From assembly GCA_934119935.1 (NCBI GenBank), contig CAKOSX010000001.1, positions 434,001-498,000 on the forward strand: a stretch of 64,000 bases of DNA. Reading direction: 5' to 3'. Below the pieces are notes generated by a model, which was not told the origin of the DNA, did no database searches, and saw only the letters and a list, made by a program, of their open reading frames with translations. The DNA comes from an uncultured Clostridia bacterium. GTDB taxonomy: Bacteria; Bacillota; Clostridia; TANB77; CAG-508. Both the position numbers and the translations under genes were made by a program. Below are positions 1 to 8,040 of the stretch, piece by piece (the first letter of the stretch is position 1; every line of letters starts with the position of its first letter).

Positions 1-49
1 ACTCATTATGGCAATAATTCCTATATAAAACAATATATAGGAGGTACAT

Positions 50-436
50 ATGAGCAAGGATACAAGAAACATTATAATTTTAAAGAATCTTCCATCGAAT
101 TTGATTGATGAAGCAATAATAGTTGTAAAGAATAAGAAAAAATTAAAAGAGTTTAATTATACAGATATGCTTAATTGTAAAGAGAATAACGGAATTATTC
201 AGGGAGAAATAAAGAACGATATCATCCGAAAAATTGAAAGCATGAGAAAAGAACAGAAAAACTATATTGTAAAAGAAGCAGAAGTGGTAGTGAATAGCTA
301 CATACAAAAAATAGAAGAAAATTTAGCCTATAAAAAAACAGACAAAATAAAAAAATCGTATAAGAAACTAAAAAAGCTAAACTTTGCATTAATAATAACA
401 ACACTAATAAGCATCTTACTAGCAATATTCATGTAA
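50..436 (+). CDS. Hypothetical tail-anchored membrane protein
   Basis: I do not recognise this 128-residue protein. It is Lys/Asn/Glu-rich and predicted mostly helical, with a basic stretch (KKSYKKLKKLN, about residues 102-112) followed by one hydrophobic segment at the extreme C-terminus (about residues 113-128). This suggests a tail-anchored membrane protein with a cytoplasmic N-terminal domain. The start is supported by an AGGAGG ribosome binding site six bases upstream. A small hairpin (20-27 pairs with 34-41) ends inside that site and could partly mask it. The next genes are a spoIVFA/spoIVFB-like pair, but a gap of about 135 bases separates them, so a shared role is only a guess. Confidence 0.6.
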   Translation: MSKDTRNIIILKNLPSNLIDEAIIVVKNKKKLKEFNYTDMLNCKENNGIIQGEIKNDIIRKIESMRKEQKNYIVKEAEVVVNSYIQKIEENLAYKKTDKIKKSYKKLKKLNFALIITTLISILLAIFM

Positions 437-572
437 AAAATAAAAAACATCAAAGCACGCAGATAAACATTTTATTAAGTTAATACGTATCCAGCTAGCG
501 ATATTTATATAAGGAATAAAACCTCAACCTTTGGAATATAAATTTATAAAACAAAGGAAGAGGTGTTTTTTT

Positions 573-1031
573 ATGGAAAGAATAATGAGCCAAGAAGAGA
601 GAATTAGAAGAGCAGAACAACTATATAATAGAAGAAAAATTGTTAATGAAGTTGGCAATGGAAGAAGAAAGGAAAATGGCAGTAAAAATAACGGTAAGAA
701 CAACAGTAAAAACAATGGTAGAGATAACGTTAAAAATAATGACGAAAATAGCATTGAAAATATTGAAATTGATACTTTAAGAGTAAAGAAAAAAATGATA
801 AAAAAGATGGTGCTACAAATTATCGTTTGTGCCACAATATACATTACATTCTATTTACTACAGAATTCAGAATACGTATTTTCAAGAGAAATGATAAAAA
901 AGACAAAAGAAATTATATCCTATGACATAAGTGTGGATACTATCATCAACAAATTAAACGAATACTGTACAATTTGGGGACGGAGAAAAAAATGTACAGA
1001 GCGAAAATTTACAGGAGAACGGAGAAAATAG
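573..1031 (+). pseudogene. spoIVFA: SpoIVFA-like protein, N-terminal part (frame broken)
   Basis: Start ATG at 573 follows an AAGAGGTG ribosome binding site. The product has a charged Asn/Lys-rich N-terminal region (about residues 1-75) and one membrane segment (about residues 80-105, around IIVCATIYITFYLLQ). It then runs into a REP palindrome at 965-999 and stops at 1031 in an unnatural Arg/Lys-rich tail. Removing one A from the A7 tract at 986-992 joins this frame to the frame carrying the Glu/Asn-rich linker and M23 domain, giving one protein of about 370 residues. The layout (cytoplasmic head, one TM, linker, LytM domain, immediately before a SpoIVFB-like protease) matches SpoIVFA, which in Bacillus holds SpoIVFB inactive until the forespore signal arrives. 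It may be a real frameshift, transcriptional slippage, or a sequence error. Confidence 0.6.
965..999 (+). repeat. REP-like palindrome, family A, inside spoIVFA-like gene
   Basis: Inverted arms CTGTACA (965-971) and TGTACAG (993-999) flank GGGGACGGAG followed by seven A. A second 31-base copy of the same unit lies at 27285-27315. It interrupts the linker of the SpoIVFA-like gene, and its A7 tract is where the reading frame changes. Confidence 0.75.
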
Positions 1032-1224
1032 CAGTGATGCAGTAGATCCATCAGAAGTCGATGCAACACAAACCAAAGAAGGTGAAAACAACCCAGAAAA
1101 CAATGAAACAACAAGCGGAGCAGCTAATCAAGAAAATGGCCAAGGAAGCAATCAGGAAAACACACAAGAGAGCAATCAAGAGAATAATGGAAAAATTAAT
1201 TCGGAACAAACTTCTAGCGAGGCA

Positions 1225-1686
1225 ATGGGAGGGCCGGAGGAGTCTACGCAAGTAGGAGAGAAAACACAAGAGGAGCAAGATGTAGACTATGTGAAGCAAA
1301 ATTCAAACATAATATGGCCTTTAAAGGGAGTAATAACATCAAGGTACGGTTCGAGAACTCCAACGGCAATAGTGTCGGCGAATCATCGTGGGTTGGACAT
1401 AGCCGGAAATACCGGCGATACCATAATTTCTGCTATGGACGGAACAGTGGTTTTAGCCTCTGGAACAGGTGATTATGGCAACCACATACAAATTGAAAAC
1501 GGCGAAATTACGACTTTATATGCCCATTGTAGTGAACTTCTTGTTCAGGAGGGTGCAACCGTTAAGCAAGGTGACATAATCGCAAAAGTTGGCCAAACAG
1601 GAAGAGCAACTGGTCCACATCTTCACTTTGAAATAAGAAGAGATGGTAGATTTATAAATCCAGAACAAATTCTTGGAAGTTTGTGA
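1225..1686 (+). CDS. spoIVFA: SpoIVFA-like LytM/M23 peptidase domain, C-terminal part
   Basis: This is an M23/LytM domain with all metal ligands of an active peptidase: H54 and D58 (HRGLD), H101 (LYAH) and H132-x-H134 (HLHFEIR), numbered from the ATG at 1225. Bacillus SpoIVFA has a degenerate LytM domain, so intact ligands here are notable. The frame is open upstream to 958 and encodes a Glu/Asn/Gln-rich linker (about residues SENLQENGENSS onward) continuous with the N-terminal fragment apart from a one-base shift at the A7 tract. The ATG at 1225 lies inside the linker without a good ribosome binding site, so it is probably not a natural start. The spoIVFB-like gene begins 7 bases after the stop, indicating one operon. 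SpoIIQ, another sporulation LytM protein, is the main alternative. Confidence 0.7.
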   Translation: MGGPEESTQVGEKTQEEQDVDYVKQNSNIIWPLKGVITSRYGSRTPTAIVSANHRGLDIAGNTGDTIISAMDGTVVLASGTGDYGNHIQIENGEITTLYAHCSELLVQEGATVKQGDIIAKVGQTGRATGPHLHFEIRRDGRFINPEQILGSL

Positions 1687-1693
1687 GGTACAT

Positions 1694-2386
1694 ATGCAAA
1701 TAAAAATTAATTTAAAAATATTCCTGTTTCTAATTATATTCATAATTACGAGACAAATAAAAATATATGCTATACTAATGTTCTTGGCATTATTGCATGA
1801 ACTGGGACATCTGCTAGCAGGCATTCTACTGGGCTTTAAACCAGAAGCAATATCAATAATTCCTGCAGGATTTTCGGTACAATTCAAGGCGGAAAACAAA
1901 AATTACAATGTCAAAGTAAAAAAAGGCAATTTATTATCTGTAAAGAAAATCGCAATCGCAGCCGCAGGGCCGATTGTAAACCTTGTGCTAATGGTTATTA
2001 CAATTTTATATTGGAAATCAACGCAAAATCCATTTTTGATAGGCTTACCAGTTGACCTATTAATATATTCGAATTTGCTAATATTTATGTTTAATTTAAT
2101 TCCGATATATCCACTCGACGGAGGCAGAATTTTAAAAGAAATTATACATATAGTACATGGATTATATTCCGCTTACATGATTACTAACAAAGTGTCGAAT
2201 GCTGTTGTAATTTTGCTAACGATTATTGCGAGCTTCGCAGTTTTGATCTACAAGAATATTGCTATTCTATTTATAATAGTGTATTTATGGATGCTGGTGA
2301 TAAAAGAGAATAAAAAAATGAACTTAAAATTAGCAATTTGGAAGAATATAGTCGAAAATACAGAAACACAGTCGAAATGCATATAG
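1694..2386 (+). CDS. spoIVFB: SpoIVFB-like intramembrane M50 metalloprotease
   Basis: This 230-residue polytopic membrane protease is of the site-2 protease family. The zinc motif HELGH is at residues 35-39, and the second metal-binding motif, NLIPIYPLDGGR, is about residues 132-143. In Bacillus SpoIVFB cleaves pro-sigma-K in the mother-cell membrane around the forespore. The substrate here is inferred from family and context. I chose the ATG at 1694 because GTGAGGT lies just upstream; an in-frame ATG at 1673 would overlap the upstream gene. The C-terminal region has two or three further membrane segments and a short tail, and no CBS domain is evident. Translational coupling to the LytM gene (7-base gap) supports the pairing of protease with its regulator. 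Confidence 0.85.
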   Translation: MQIKINLKIFLFLIIFIITRQIKIYAILMFLALLHELGHLLAGILLGFKPEAISIIPAGFSVQFKAENKNYNVKVKKGNLLSVKKIAIAAAGPIVNLVLMVITILYWKSTQNPFLIGLPVDLLIYSNLLIFMFNLIPIYPLDGGRILKEIIHIVHGLYSAYMITNKVSNAVVILLTIIASFAVLIYKNIAILFIIVYLWMLVIKENKKMNLKLAIWKNIVENTETQSKCI

Positions 2387-2430
2387 CAAAAATTAGCAAA
2401 TTTTGAACTCAAAAAAACTTATGCAAACTA

Positions 2431-2459
2431 TTGAAAAAAATTATATTTAATAGTAATAT
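2431..2459 (+). promoter_or_regulatory. Sigma-A-type promoter
   Basis: TTGAAA (2431-2436), 17-base spacer, TAATAT (2454-2459), followed by GAGGAGG before the ATG at 2486. Confidence 0.5.
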
Positions 2460-2485
2460 TATATGTAATAGAGGAGGAGCAACAT

Positions 2486-4243
2486 ATGAAGAAAATAGGG
2501 AATAGCCACGGAATAACACTGGTTTCGCTAGTTGTAACAATAGTCGTAATGATGATATTAACAATCTCGATAACCACAAGCGTGACTTCAACTTTAGAGT
2601 TACAAAAGTATAATAATGTAAAGGAAGATATAATAGCTTTATCGGAAGAGGTAAAAATTTATTATATGAAAAATGCAAAATTACCTGTATATACGGATAA
2701 AACGTTTGACTTAGTAGAGTATAATGTGCCAAGTGAGGATACTAACCCAAACGATTCGGGTGCATATTATGCAATAGATCTTTCGGTTTTATCTGCAAAT
2801 CTTGAAATAAATTGTGGAGCCGGAAACAAAAACAAAGATTGGACTACAGATGATTTATATGTTTTGAACGAAGAGAGCCTTACAGTATATTATTTGAAAG
2901 GTGCAATTCTGAATGGAGTTAAGCATTACACAATAATAGACGATTTTTCGGGAGGATCATTTGCATCTGAATATTATAAAAAAGTTGATTTACCAATAAT
3001 TTCTGTTGTTACAATTGAAAGCAATGGCTCGGATAAAACTAAGGCAACAAAGGATGATATTGTAACACTAAAATTCTTGTCTAACTATGACTACACTACA
3101 AAACCAACGGTCACAATTGATGGACAAGATGTAACAGACCAATGCCAATGGAATGGAAGACTGTGCACGGTTAACTACGAAGTTGCATCTATTAAATATT
3201 TGGATGGCGATAGTAAAGTTGGTGAAAAGGTAGAATTTAGCATATCAAATTATACTGCTGATGACAGAACTGGAAAAGAAATAACGGATGTTACATTCGG
3301 CCAAAACGTTTATTTTTCAGAGGGATATGTTGTTGACGGTGTTGAAATACCAAGAGGTTTCGTATACGTCGGAGGAACAAAAGATAGTGGACTTGTAATC
3401 TCAGACAACGCCTCAGATAAGGATAAATACAAGAATAGAGATATAGTTGGAACAGATTTGGTTGGAAATCAATATGTTTGGGTGCCTTGTACAACAAATT
3501 CATCTATTGATGCAATACAATTTGCAAGAACTGAATGGGACGTTGAGGATGATAATAACACTAAAGCGTCAAAAGACGAGCTAACATTAACAGACTCTGG
3601 AGTAACATATACTGATGCTGATATATCGAATGGAATAACATCCGATGTTTCAAAAGAAATTGTTGCTCAAATAAAAGCTGAAAAAGCAAGTGTTACAGAA
3701 CATGGTGGATTCTATATAGGAAGATACGAGGTTGGCAAAAGTGGAGATACGGCAGTGATAAAAGCAAATCAAACACCATATTCAGAGGTAACTTGGAGCG
3801 CAGCATATAATTTAGCGAAGAAGATGAAGGCTGGAAGTACAACAACCTCATATTTATGCTCAAGTTATGCATGGGACACGGCAATTAACTTTATTGAAAA
3901 AAATAGTACGGCAAAAAAATATGCAACCACAGTAGAAGGATTTAATGAAAATTGGTATAGTCAAGAAGTTATAGATGGTCAGAATAGTGTTATAAAAGAG
4001 GCAAATACAGAAAAAATGCTGAATACTGGATTGACAACTGCTTACTGTAACATATTCGACATGGGAGGAAATGAATTAGAATATACAACAGAAATTAATC
4101 CGGGAATATTAGAATCTATAATAGCTCGAGGAGGAACTTACCATAAAGATTTTAATGATCTTCCAGCTGGGCAACGTTTAGACACAACACCAGATTTGAG
4201 TGCTCAGATGTTTGGAATTCGTACTACTCTATTTTTAAATTAA
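2486..4243 (+). CDS. Pilin-like surface protein with FGE/SUMF1-like lectin-fold domain
   Basis: The N-terminus carries a type III (prepilin-like) signal: short basic leader, then GITLVSLVVT and a hydrophobic helix (about residues 9-33). The usual Glu at mature position 5 is Ser here. A central region of about residues 150-270 looks like an Ig/cadherin-type repeat (VTLKFLSNYDYTTKPTVTI). The C-terminal half (about residues 290-585) resembles formylglycine-generating-enzyme-type domains: GNQYVWVP, GGFYIGRYEVG, a VTW...A..LAKKM stretch, an SSYAWDTAI stretch, FDMGGNELEYT and ARGGTY. Such domains in bacterial surface proteins often act as C-type-lectin-fold binders rather than enzymes. Start ATG follows GAGGAGGAGC. 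It stands alone between its own promoter and the rpsF promoter. The family fit is good; the function is inferred. Confidence 0.7.
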   Translation: MKKIGNSHGITLVSLVVTIVVMMILTISITTSVTSTLELQKYNNVKEDIIALSEEVKIYYMKNAKLPVYTDKTFDLVEYNVPSEDTNPNDSGAYYAIDLSVLSANLEINCGAGNKNKDWTTDDLYVLNEESLTVYYLKGAILNGVKHYTIIDDFSGGSFASEYYKKVDLPIISVVTIESNGSDKTKATKDDIVTLKFLSNYDYTTKPTVTIDGQDVTDQCQWNGRLCTVNYEVASIKYLDGDSKVGEKVEFSISNYTADDRTGKEITDVTFGQNVYFSEGYVVDGVEIPRGFVYVGGTKDSGLVISDNASDKDKYKNRDIVGTDLVGNQYVWVPCTTNSSIDAIQFARTEWDVEDDNNTKASKDELTLTDSGVTYTDADISNGITSDVSKEIVAQIKAEKASVTEHGGFYIGRYEVGKSGDTAVIKANQTPYSEVTWSAAYNLAKKMKAGSTTTSYLCSSYAWDTAINFIEKNSTAKKYATTVEGFNENWYSQEVIDGQNSVIKEANTEKMLNTGLTTAYCNIFDMGGNELEYTTEINPGILESIIARGGTYHKDFNDLPAGQRLDTTPDLSAQMFGIRTTLFLN

Positions 4244-4272
4244 TTAAAAGCTCAAAAAATATTCTAAAATCC

Positions 4273-4301
4273 TTGCATTTAATGCCAAAACATGGTACAA
4301 T
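4273..4301 (+). promoter_or_regulatory. Sigma-A promoter of rpsF-ssb-rpsR
   Basis: TTGCAT (4273-4278), 17-base spacer, TACAAT (4296-4301). A stable hairpin AAAGTAGTG/CACTACTTT (4304-4312 with 4319-4327) followed by TTTAATTTG sits at the expected transcript 5' end. It could terminate the upstream gene or protect the mRNA end. Confidence 0.7.
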
Positions 4302-4350
4302 ACAAAGTAGTGTGAAAACACTACTTTTTAATTTGTCTAAAATTAAAAAG

Positions 4351-4397
4351 ACCTTACTTGCACGAGATGTGCAGGTTATATTATCCGAAAGGTAGGT
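4351..4397 (+). promoter_or_regulatory. Candidate S6:S18 autoregulatory mRNA leader
   Basis: ACCTTAC (4351-4357) can pair with GGTAGGT (4391-4397) around an internal hairpin CTTGCAC/GTGCAGG. An unpaired CCG (4385-4387) lies just before the 3' strand. A CCG next to such a helix is the hallmark of the S6:S18-binding leader known in many bacteria. The helix covers the rpsF ribosome binding site region, which fits feedback control of rpsF-ssb-rpsR. Confidence 0.55.
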
Positions 4398-4404
4398 GAA
4401 AATA

Positions 4405-4689
4405 ATGAACAAATACGAGAGTATAATCATTATTAATCCATCTGTAGATGAAGAGCAAATAAAGGCTTTAACAACAAAATTTACAGACATGATTAATAGC
4501 GATGGAAAAGTAGAAAAAGCTGAAAATCTTGGAAAGAAGAAATTAGCTTATCCTGTAAAGAAAAACGCAGAAGGATATTATGTAGTATTCAACTTTACAG
4601 CAAACCCAAGTATAATAGCAGAGTTAGAAAGAAATTACAGAATTACTGATGATGTTATTAAATTCATGACAATCAACGTAAACGAATAA
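4405..4689 (+). CDS. rpsF: 30S ribosomal protein S6
   Basis: This protein of about 94 residues has the S6 fold signature: N-terminal strand YESIIIINPSVDEEQ, central KKKLAYPVKKNAEGYYVVFNF, and a final RITDDVIKFMTI strand. S6 binds 16S rRNA together with S18 in the platform of the 30S subunit. ATG 4405 is preferred over the in-frame GTG at 4396 because AGGTAGG lies at the right distance. It is the first gene of the conserved rpsF-ssb-rpsR operon, 22 bases before ssb. Confidence 0.95.
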   Translation: MNKYESIIIINPSVDEEQIKALTTKFTDMINSDGKVEKAENLGKKKLAYPVKKNAEGYYVVFNFTANPSIIAELERNYRITDDVIKFMTINVNE

Positions 4690-4711
4690 TTAGAAAAAAT
4701 GGAGGTCATTT

Positions 4712-5140
4712 ATGAACAAAGTTATTTTAATGGGAAGACTAACAAGAGATCCAGAAGTTAGATATACCCAAACAAGCAACACATTAGTAGCATCTTTCTC
4801 ACTTGCAGTAAACAGAAGATTTGTAAGACAAGGTGAAGAAAGACAAGCAGATTTTATAAACTGTGTTGCATGGAATAAAACTGGAGAATTCGTAAGTAAG
4901 TATTTTAAAAAAGGTCAACAAGTTGGTGTAATCGGAAGATTACAAACAAGAACTTGGGATGATGACAAAGGACAGAAACATTATATAACAGAAGTTATTG
5001 TTGAAGAAACATACTTCGCAGATAGCAGAAGAGATGGAGCTGCTGCAGACATGGATTCAAGCTTTGGAGCAGATGCATCAATGCCAGCTGGTAATGGTTC
5101 AGAATTTGAAGTTTCATCTGGTGATGACCTACCATTTTAA
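4712..5140 (+). CDS. ssb: Single-stranded DNA-binding protein
   Basis: This 142-residue SSB has an OB fold over residues 1-105 (MNKVILMGRLTRDPEVRYT, FINCVAWNKTGEF, GRLQTRTWDD), then a short Gly/Ser/Asp-rich linker and the acidic tip DDLPF that recruits replication and repair proteins. It coats ssDNA during replication, recombination and repair. A GGAGG site precedes the ATG. Co-transcription between rpsF and rpsR is the standard bacterial arrangement. The linker is short for the family, but the tip is intact. Confidence 0.95.
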   Translation: MNKVILMGRLTRDPEVRYTQTSNTLVASFSLAVNRRFVRQGEERQADFINCVAWNKTGEFVSKYFKKGQQVGVIGRLQTRTWDDDKGQKHYITEVIVEETYFADSRRDGAAADMDSSFGADASMPAGNGSEFEVSSGDDLPF

Positions 5141-5170
5141 GTAGAATAAAAAATAGGGAGGGATATAATA

Positions 5171-5449
5171 ATGGCAGATAGAAGACAAAATAGAAGAAAC
5201 AATAGCAATAAAGATGAAGATTATAATCCAAAATTTAGAAAAATGAGAAAGAAAGTTTGCCCACTATGTGCAAATAAAGAATTAGTTTTAGATTATAAAA
5301 ATGCCGATCAATTAAAGAAATTTATAAATGATAAAGGCAAAATATTACCAAGAAGAGCTACTGGAGCTTGTGCAAAACATCAAAGAGATATAACAATAGC
5401 TGTAAAAAGAGCAAGACAAATTGCTATATTACCATATACACAAGAATAG
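5171..5449 (+). CDS. rpsR: 30S ribosomal protein S18
   Basis: This 92-residue protein has a basic N-terminal tail followed by the S18 core: KVCPLCANKE, DYKNADQLKKFI, GKILPRRATG, CAKHQRDITIAVKRARQIAILPY. The CPLC plus C/H pair marks the zinc-binding (C+) form of S18, which some lineages lose. It partners with S6 in the 30S platform and completes the operon. An AGGGAGG site lies just before the ATG. Confidence 0.95.
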   Translation: MADRRQNRRNNSNKDEDYNPKFRKMRKKVCPLCANKELVLDYKNADQLKKFINDKGKILPRRATGACAKHQRDITIAVKRARQIAILPYTQE

Positions 5450-5490
5450 TTTTGTAATAATAATGTAATAAAAAAGTAACATAAAAATTA

Positions 5491-5519
5491 TTGACTACAT
5501 AAAAAAAGAATAGTAAAAT
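5491..5519 (+). promoter_or_regulatory. Sigma-A promoter of LPKTG protein
   Basis: TTGACT (5491-5496), 17-base spacer, TAAAAT (5514-5519); the gene starts at 5565 after AAAGGAGA. Confidence 0.65.
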
Positions 5520-5564
5520 TAAAAATGTAGATAATAATATTAAGATAATGAAAAGGAGAAATAT

Positions 5565-5909
5565 ATGATGAAAAATTCTAAAGTAATTATGGAAATTGTT
5601 ATAATAATCTCATTATTATTCGCTTTATCAACAGTTGTTTTGGCTGACAACACACAAATTATAATTGGTGGAGGTTCAACTAACACTCAAAACGATACAG
5701 TTACAAATATTCCAGATGTTATAAACACAACAACAAATACTAATACAAATACAAACATAAACACTAATACATCATATAGAACAAACACAAATACAGAAAA
5801 ATTACCAAAAACAGGTGTAACAGATGGTTATGTTGTTGCTATACTTGTAACAGTATGTGCTATATCAGCTATATATGCTTATAAGAAAATAAGAGATTAC
5901 AACATGTAA
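5565..5909 (+). CDS. Small LPXTG-type cell-wall-anchored protein
   Basis: This 114-residue secreted protein has an N-terminal signal peptide (about residues 9-28, ending near VVLA), a short Gly/Thr/Asn segment, then a low-complexity linker made of Asn-Thr repeats (about residues 48-75). It ends in a classic sorting signal: LPKTG, a hydrophobic helix and a basic tail (YKKIRDYNM). Sortases cleave this motif between T and G and join the protein to peptidoglycan precursors. The Asn-Thr stretch looks like a flexible spacer. No binding domain is visible, so the role is unknown. A class-D/E-like sortase is encoded about 0.7 kb away on the other strand, a likely partner. Two adjacent ATGs (5565, 5568) are both usable. 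Confidence 0.75.
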   Translation: MMKNSKVIMEIVIIISLLFALSTVVLADNTQIIIGGGSTNTQNDTVTNIPDVINTTTNTNTNTNINTNTSYRTNTNTEKLPKTGVTDGYVVAILVTVCAISAIYAYKKIRDYNM

Positions 5910-5925
5910 TAAAATAAAGATTGAA

Positions 5926-5961
5926 AGAACATATGTCAGAAATGATGTATGTTCTTTTTTT
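5926..5961 (+). terminator. Rho-independent terminator
   Basis: AGAACATA (5926-5933) pairs with TATGTTCT (5948-5955), followed by a run of T. Confidence 0.8.
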
Positions 5962-5995
5962 GTGTAAAGCTATTTACAATAATAAGTTACTAAAT

Positions 5996-6024
5996 TTGCA
6001 AATTTACATAAAATGCGATATAAT
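5996..6024 (+). promoter_or_regulatory. Sigma-A promoter of HhH cassette
   Basis: TTGCAA (5996-6001), 17-base spacer, TATAAT (6019-6024). The same TTGCAA...TATAAT pattern drives the reverse-strand cassette at 17.2-17.6 kb. Confidence 0.6.
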
Positions 6025-6082
6025 ATAAATTATAATGGTTAATATTCCATTAAATAAAAAAACCGCTAAAAGGAGAATTTTT

Positions 6083-6517
6083 ATGAATGATCGGTTTGAT
6101 GAGATTATGGAGAACATGGAAAGAGAGATGGAGGAATTAAAGCAAATCAACAGTTCTTTGAGAGAGGAAAATGAAAGACTGAAGGATCTCAACGGAATTG
6201 AGAAATGTTTTTCGGTAGATAAAGCATTTGAAGGCTTTCATGTAAGCAACGTACAATCTAAGCGTCGAGCACTGAACGTAATAAAAGCTCATGGATATAC
6301 AAATATCTATGCTTTAAAAGATATTACAGTTCAAGAATTATGCAAATGGCCTGAGGTGGGTCCGGCAATTATAGCAATTATTTATATTGTTATGGAACAT
6401 TACGGGATGATTATGGAGATTCCATCAAAGGCACTATTTGCCTCTCCGATGTTTCTTAATCAGTTAACCAAGCGCATCGAAGACAATCGGAAAACGGTAA
6501 CTTTCGATATCTGCTAA
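6083..6517 (+). CDS. Small protein with coiled coil and helix-hairpin-helix-like region
   Basis: The 144-residue product is predicted from the ATG at 6083, which has AAAAGGAGA at correct spacing; an in-frame upstream ATG at 6035 has no such site. Residues about 1-40 form a charged coiled coil (MENMEREMEELKQINSSL). Residues about 70-115 (RALNVIKAHGYTNIYALKD to WPEVGPAIIAIIYIVMEHYG) resemble a helix-hairpin-helix or SAM-like module, as in the C-terminal domain of RNA polymerase alpha. This hints at nucleic-acid or protein binding. Codon use is richer in G/C than the neighbours. It has its own promoter and a strong terminator, as do the reverse-strand cassettes, so it looks like an independent acquired unit. 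Function unknown. Confidence 0.65.
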   Translation: MNDRFDEIMENMEREMEELKQINSSLREENERLKDLNGIEKCFSVDKAFEGFHVSNVQSKRRALNVIKAHGYTNIYALKDITVQELCKWPEVGPAIIAIIYIVMEHYGMIMEIPSKALFASPMFLNQLTKRIEDNRKTVTFDIC

Positions 6518-6523
6518 GCGGGA

Positions 6524-6562
6524 CGAAAATGGCACCTAGTACTTAGGTGCCATTTTCGTTTG
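6524..6562 (+). terminator. Strong palindromic terminator
   Basis: CGAAAATGGCACCTA (6524-6538) is a perfect 15-bp inverted repeat with 6544-6558, ending in TTTTCGTTT. It can serve the + strand cassette and, facing it, the sortase gene. Confidence 0.8.
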
Positions 6563-6575
6563 AAAAAATCAATGT

Positions 6576-7181
6576 TTATTTATTTTCTGCCTGAACAATT
6601 ATTCTAGTCTGTTTTATACTATTGCATGTCATTAGTGTAACTATTTTCTTTTCATTTGTCTCTTGTGATGTGCAAGATAAATCTGTACTTTCAACTTCTT
6701 TTTTATCAAATATTTTGTAATCTAGAGCTTTTCCATCTAATCCATATACCGTAAATTCGTCACCAATTTTTAGACTGCTGATTCTTGCAAAAAATGTGTT
6801 ATCTAAATAATTATGCCCAGCAATGCAAAGGTTTCCAACATTATTTGGCAACGGTCCTGCAAACCTACAAGGCGCTATTTTTAATAAGTCTTCCGAAACT
6901 TCCGAGAGTATAGGATAATCTAGCTTAATTTTATCTATTTTTAATATTCCGATTACAAAATTTTTCTTTTCTTCAGAAAAATCATTAGAATTTTGTAAAA
7001 TAGCTGTGTAAGAAGGATTTTCGGAATACAGATAAGAGACAGAAAAAGATGATGCCAAATTTTCAGAGGTTTTATTTTTTTGCGTAATATCATAAATATA
7101 TAATACAAATAATAATGAAAATATTATTAATCCGATTATTGAAATAAATAAGATGAATTTTAGAATTGCCAATTTTTTCAT
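6576..7181 (-). CDS. Sortase, class D/E-like
   Basis: This 201-residue protein has an N-terminal membrane anchor (about residues 5-32) and a sortase beta-barrel. The catalytic triad motifs are visible: His in CIAGHNYLDNT, Cys in VTLMTCN, and Arg in KQTRIIVQA near the C-terminus. Sortases are membrane-bound transpeptidases that cleave LPXTG-type signals on the outer face and attach the protein to cell wall or pilin. I chose the ATG at 7181, preceded by GAGGAA, over the upstream GTG. The LPKTG protein at 5565-5909 is the only sorting-signal protein in the window and a natural candidate substrate. Subclass assignment is approximate. Confidence 0.85.
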   Translation of the reverse strand: MKKLAILKFILFISIIGLIIFSLLFVLYIYDITQKNKTSENLASSFSVSYLYSENPSYTAILQNSNDFSEEKKNFVIGILKIDKIKLDYPILSEVSEDLLKIAPCRFAGPLPNNVGNLCIAGHNYLDNTFFARISSLKIGDEFTVYGLDGKALDYKIFDKKEVESTDLSCTSQETNEKKIVTLMTCNSIKQTRIIVQAENK

Positions 7182-7321
7182 TATCACGTTCCTCGTTCTA
7201 CATTTTTAATATTATTTTAAACAAAAAAGTAAAAAAAATTAAAAAATTTGAAAAAAAGATACAATTTATGGACAATATATGATAGAATAGGGACGATAAA
7301 TTTAAGTGAAGGAGAATTGAT

Positions 7322-8035
7322 ATGTCCGAAGCAAAATATAAAAGAATTTTGTTAAAATTAAGTGGTGAAGCACTTGCTGGAGACAGCAAAAAGGGAATTG
7401 ATCCTGACGTAATAGGAAAAATTTGTGATGAAATAAAAAAAGTTAAACAATTAGGCGTTGAAATTGCCATAGTAGTTGGTGGAGGAAATTTCTGGAGAGG
7501 CAGAAATGGAAAAGAAATGGAAAGAACCACATCTGACTACATGGGAATGCTTGCAACTGTTATGAATGGCTTGGCATTACAAGATGCTTTAGAGGCAAGA
7601 GGAATGTACACAAGAGTACAAACTGCAATTGAAATGAGACAAATTGCAGAGCCATATATAAAAAGAAAGGCTCTTAAACATTTGGAAAGAGGCAGAATTG
7701 TAATATTTTCATGTGGAACTGGTAACCCATACTTCACAACAGATACAACAGCAGCTTTAAGAGCAGCCGAGATTGAGGCAGATGTAATACTTGTTGCAAA
7801 GACAATAGATGGCGTATATTCAGCAGATCCAAAGGTTGACCAAAATGCTATTAAATATGATAAGATAACATATTTAGATATTTTAAATAAAGATTTAAAA
7901 GTAATGGATTCTACTGCTACATCTTTATGCAGAGATAACAACATTCCGTTATTAGTATTTGGCATAAATGAACCAGAAAACATATTAAAGGCCGTTATGG
8001 GCGAAAAAATAGGAACTTTAGTTGAAGGAGAATAA
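7322..8035 (+). CDS. pyrH: UMP kinase
   Basis: This 237-residue amino-acid-kinase-family enzyme phosphorylates UMP to UDP with ATP in pyrimidine synthesis. Signatures in order are KLSGEALAG (phosphate loop), VVGGGNFWRG, the FSCGTGNPYFTTDTTAALRA stretch, and DGVYSADPK. Length matches the hexameric bacterial family. It starts the conserved pyrH-frr-uppS-cdsA cluster, with frr following after 5 bases. ATG is preceded by GAAGGAGAA. Confidence 0.95.
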   Translation: MSEAKYKRILLKLSGEALAGDSKKGIDPDVIGKICDEIKKVKQLGVEIAIVVGGGNFWRGRNGKEMERTTSDYMGMLATVMNGLALQDALEARGMYTRVQTAIEMRQIAEPYIKRKALKHLERGRIVIFSCGTGNPYFTTDTTAALRAAEIEADVILVAKTIDGVYSADPKVDQNAIKYDKITYLDILNKDLKVMDSTATSLCRDNNIPLLVFGINEPENILKAVMGEKIGTLVEGE

Positions 8036-8040
8036 AGATT

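Noticed and set aside
7537..7983. Reverse-strand ORF of 148 residues inside pyrH
   Set aside because: It is fully antisense to a well-conserved gene, with no ribosome binding site or recognisable domain.
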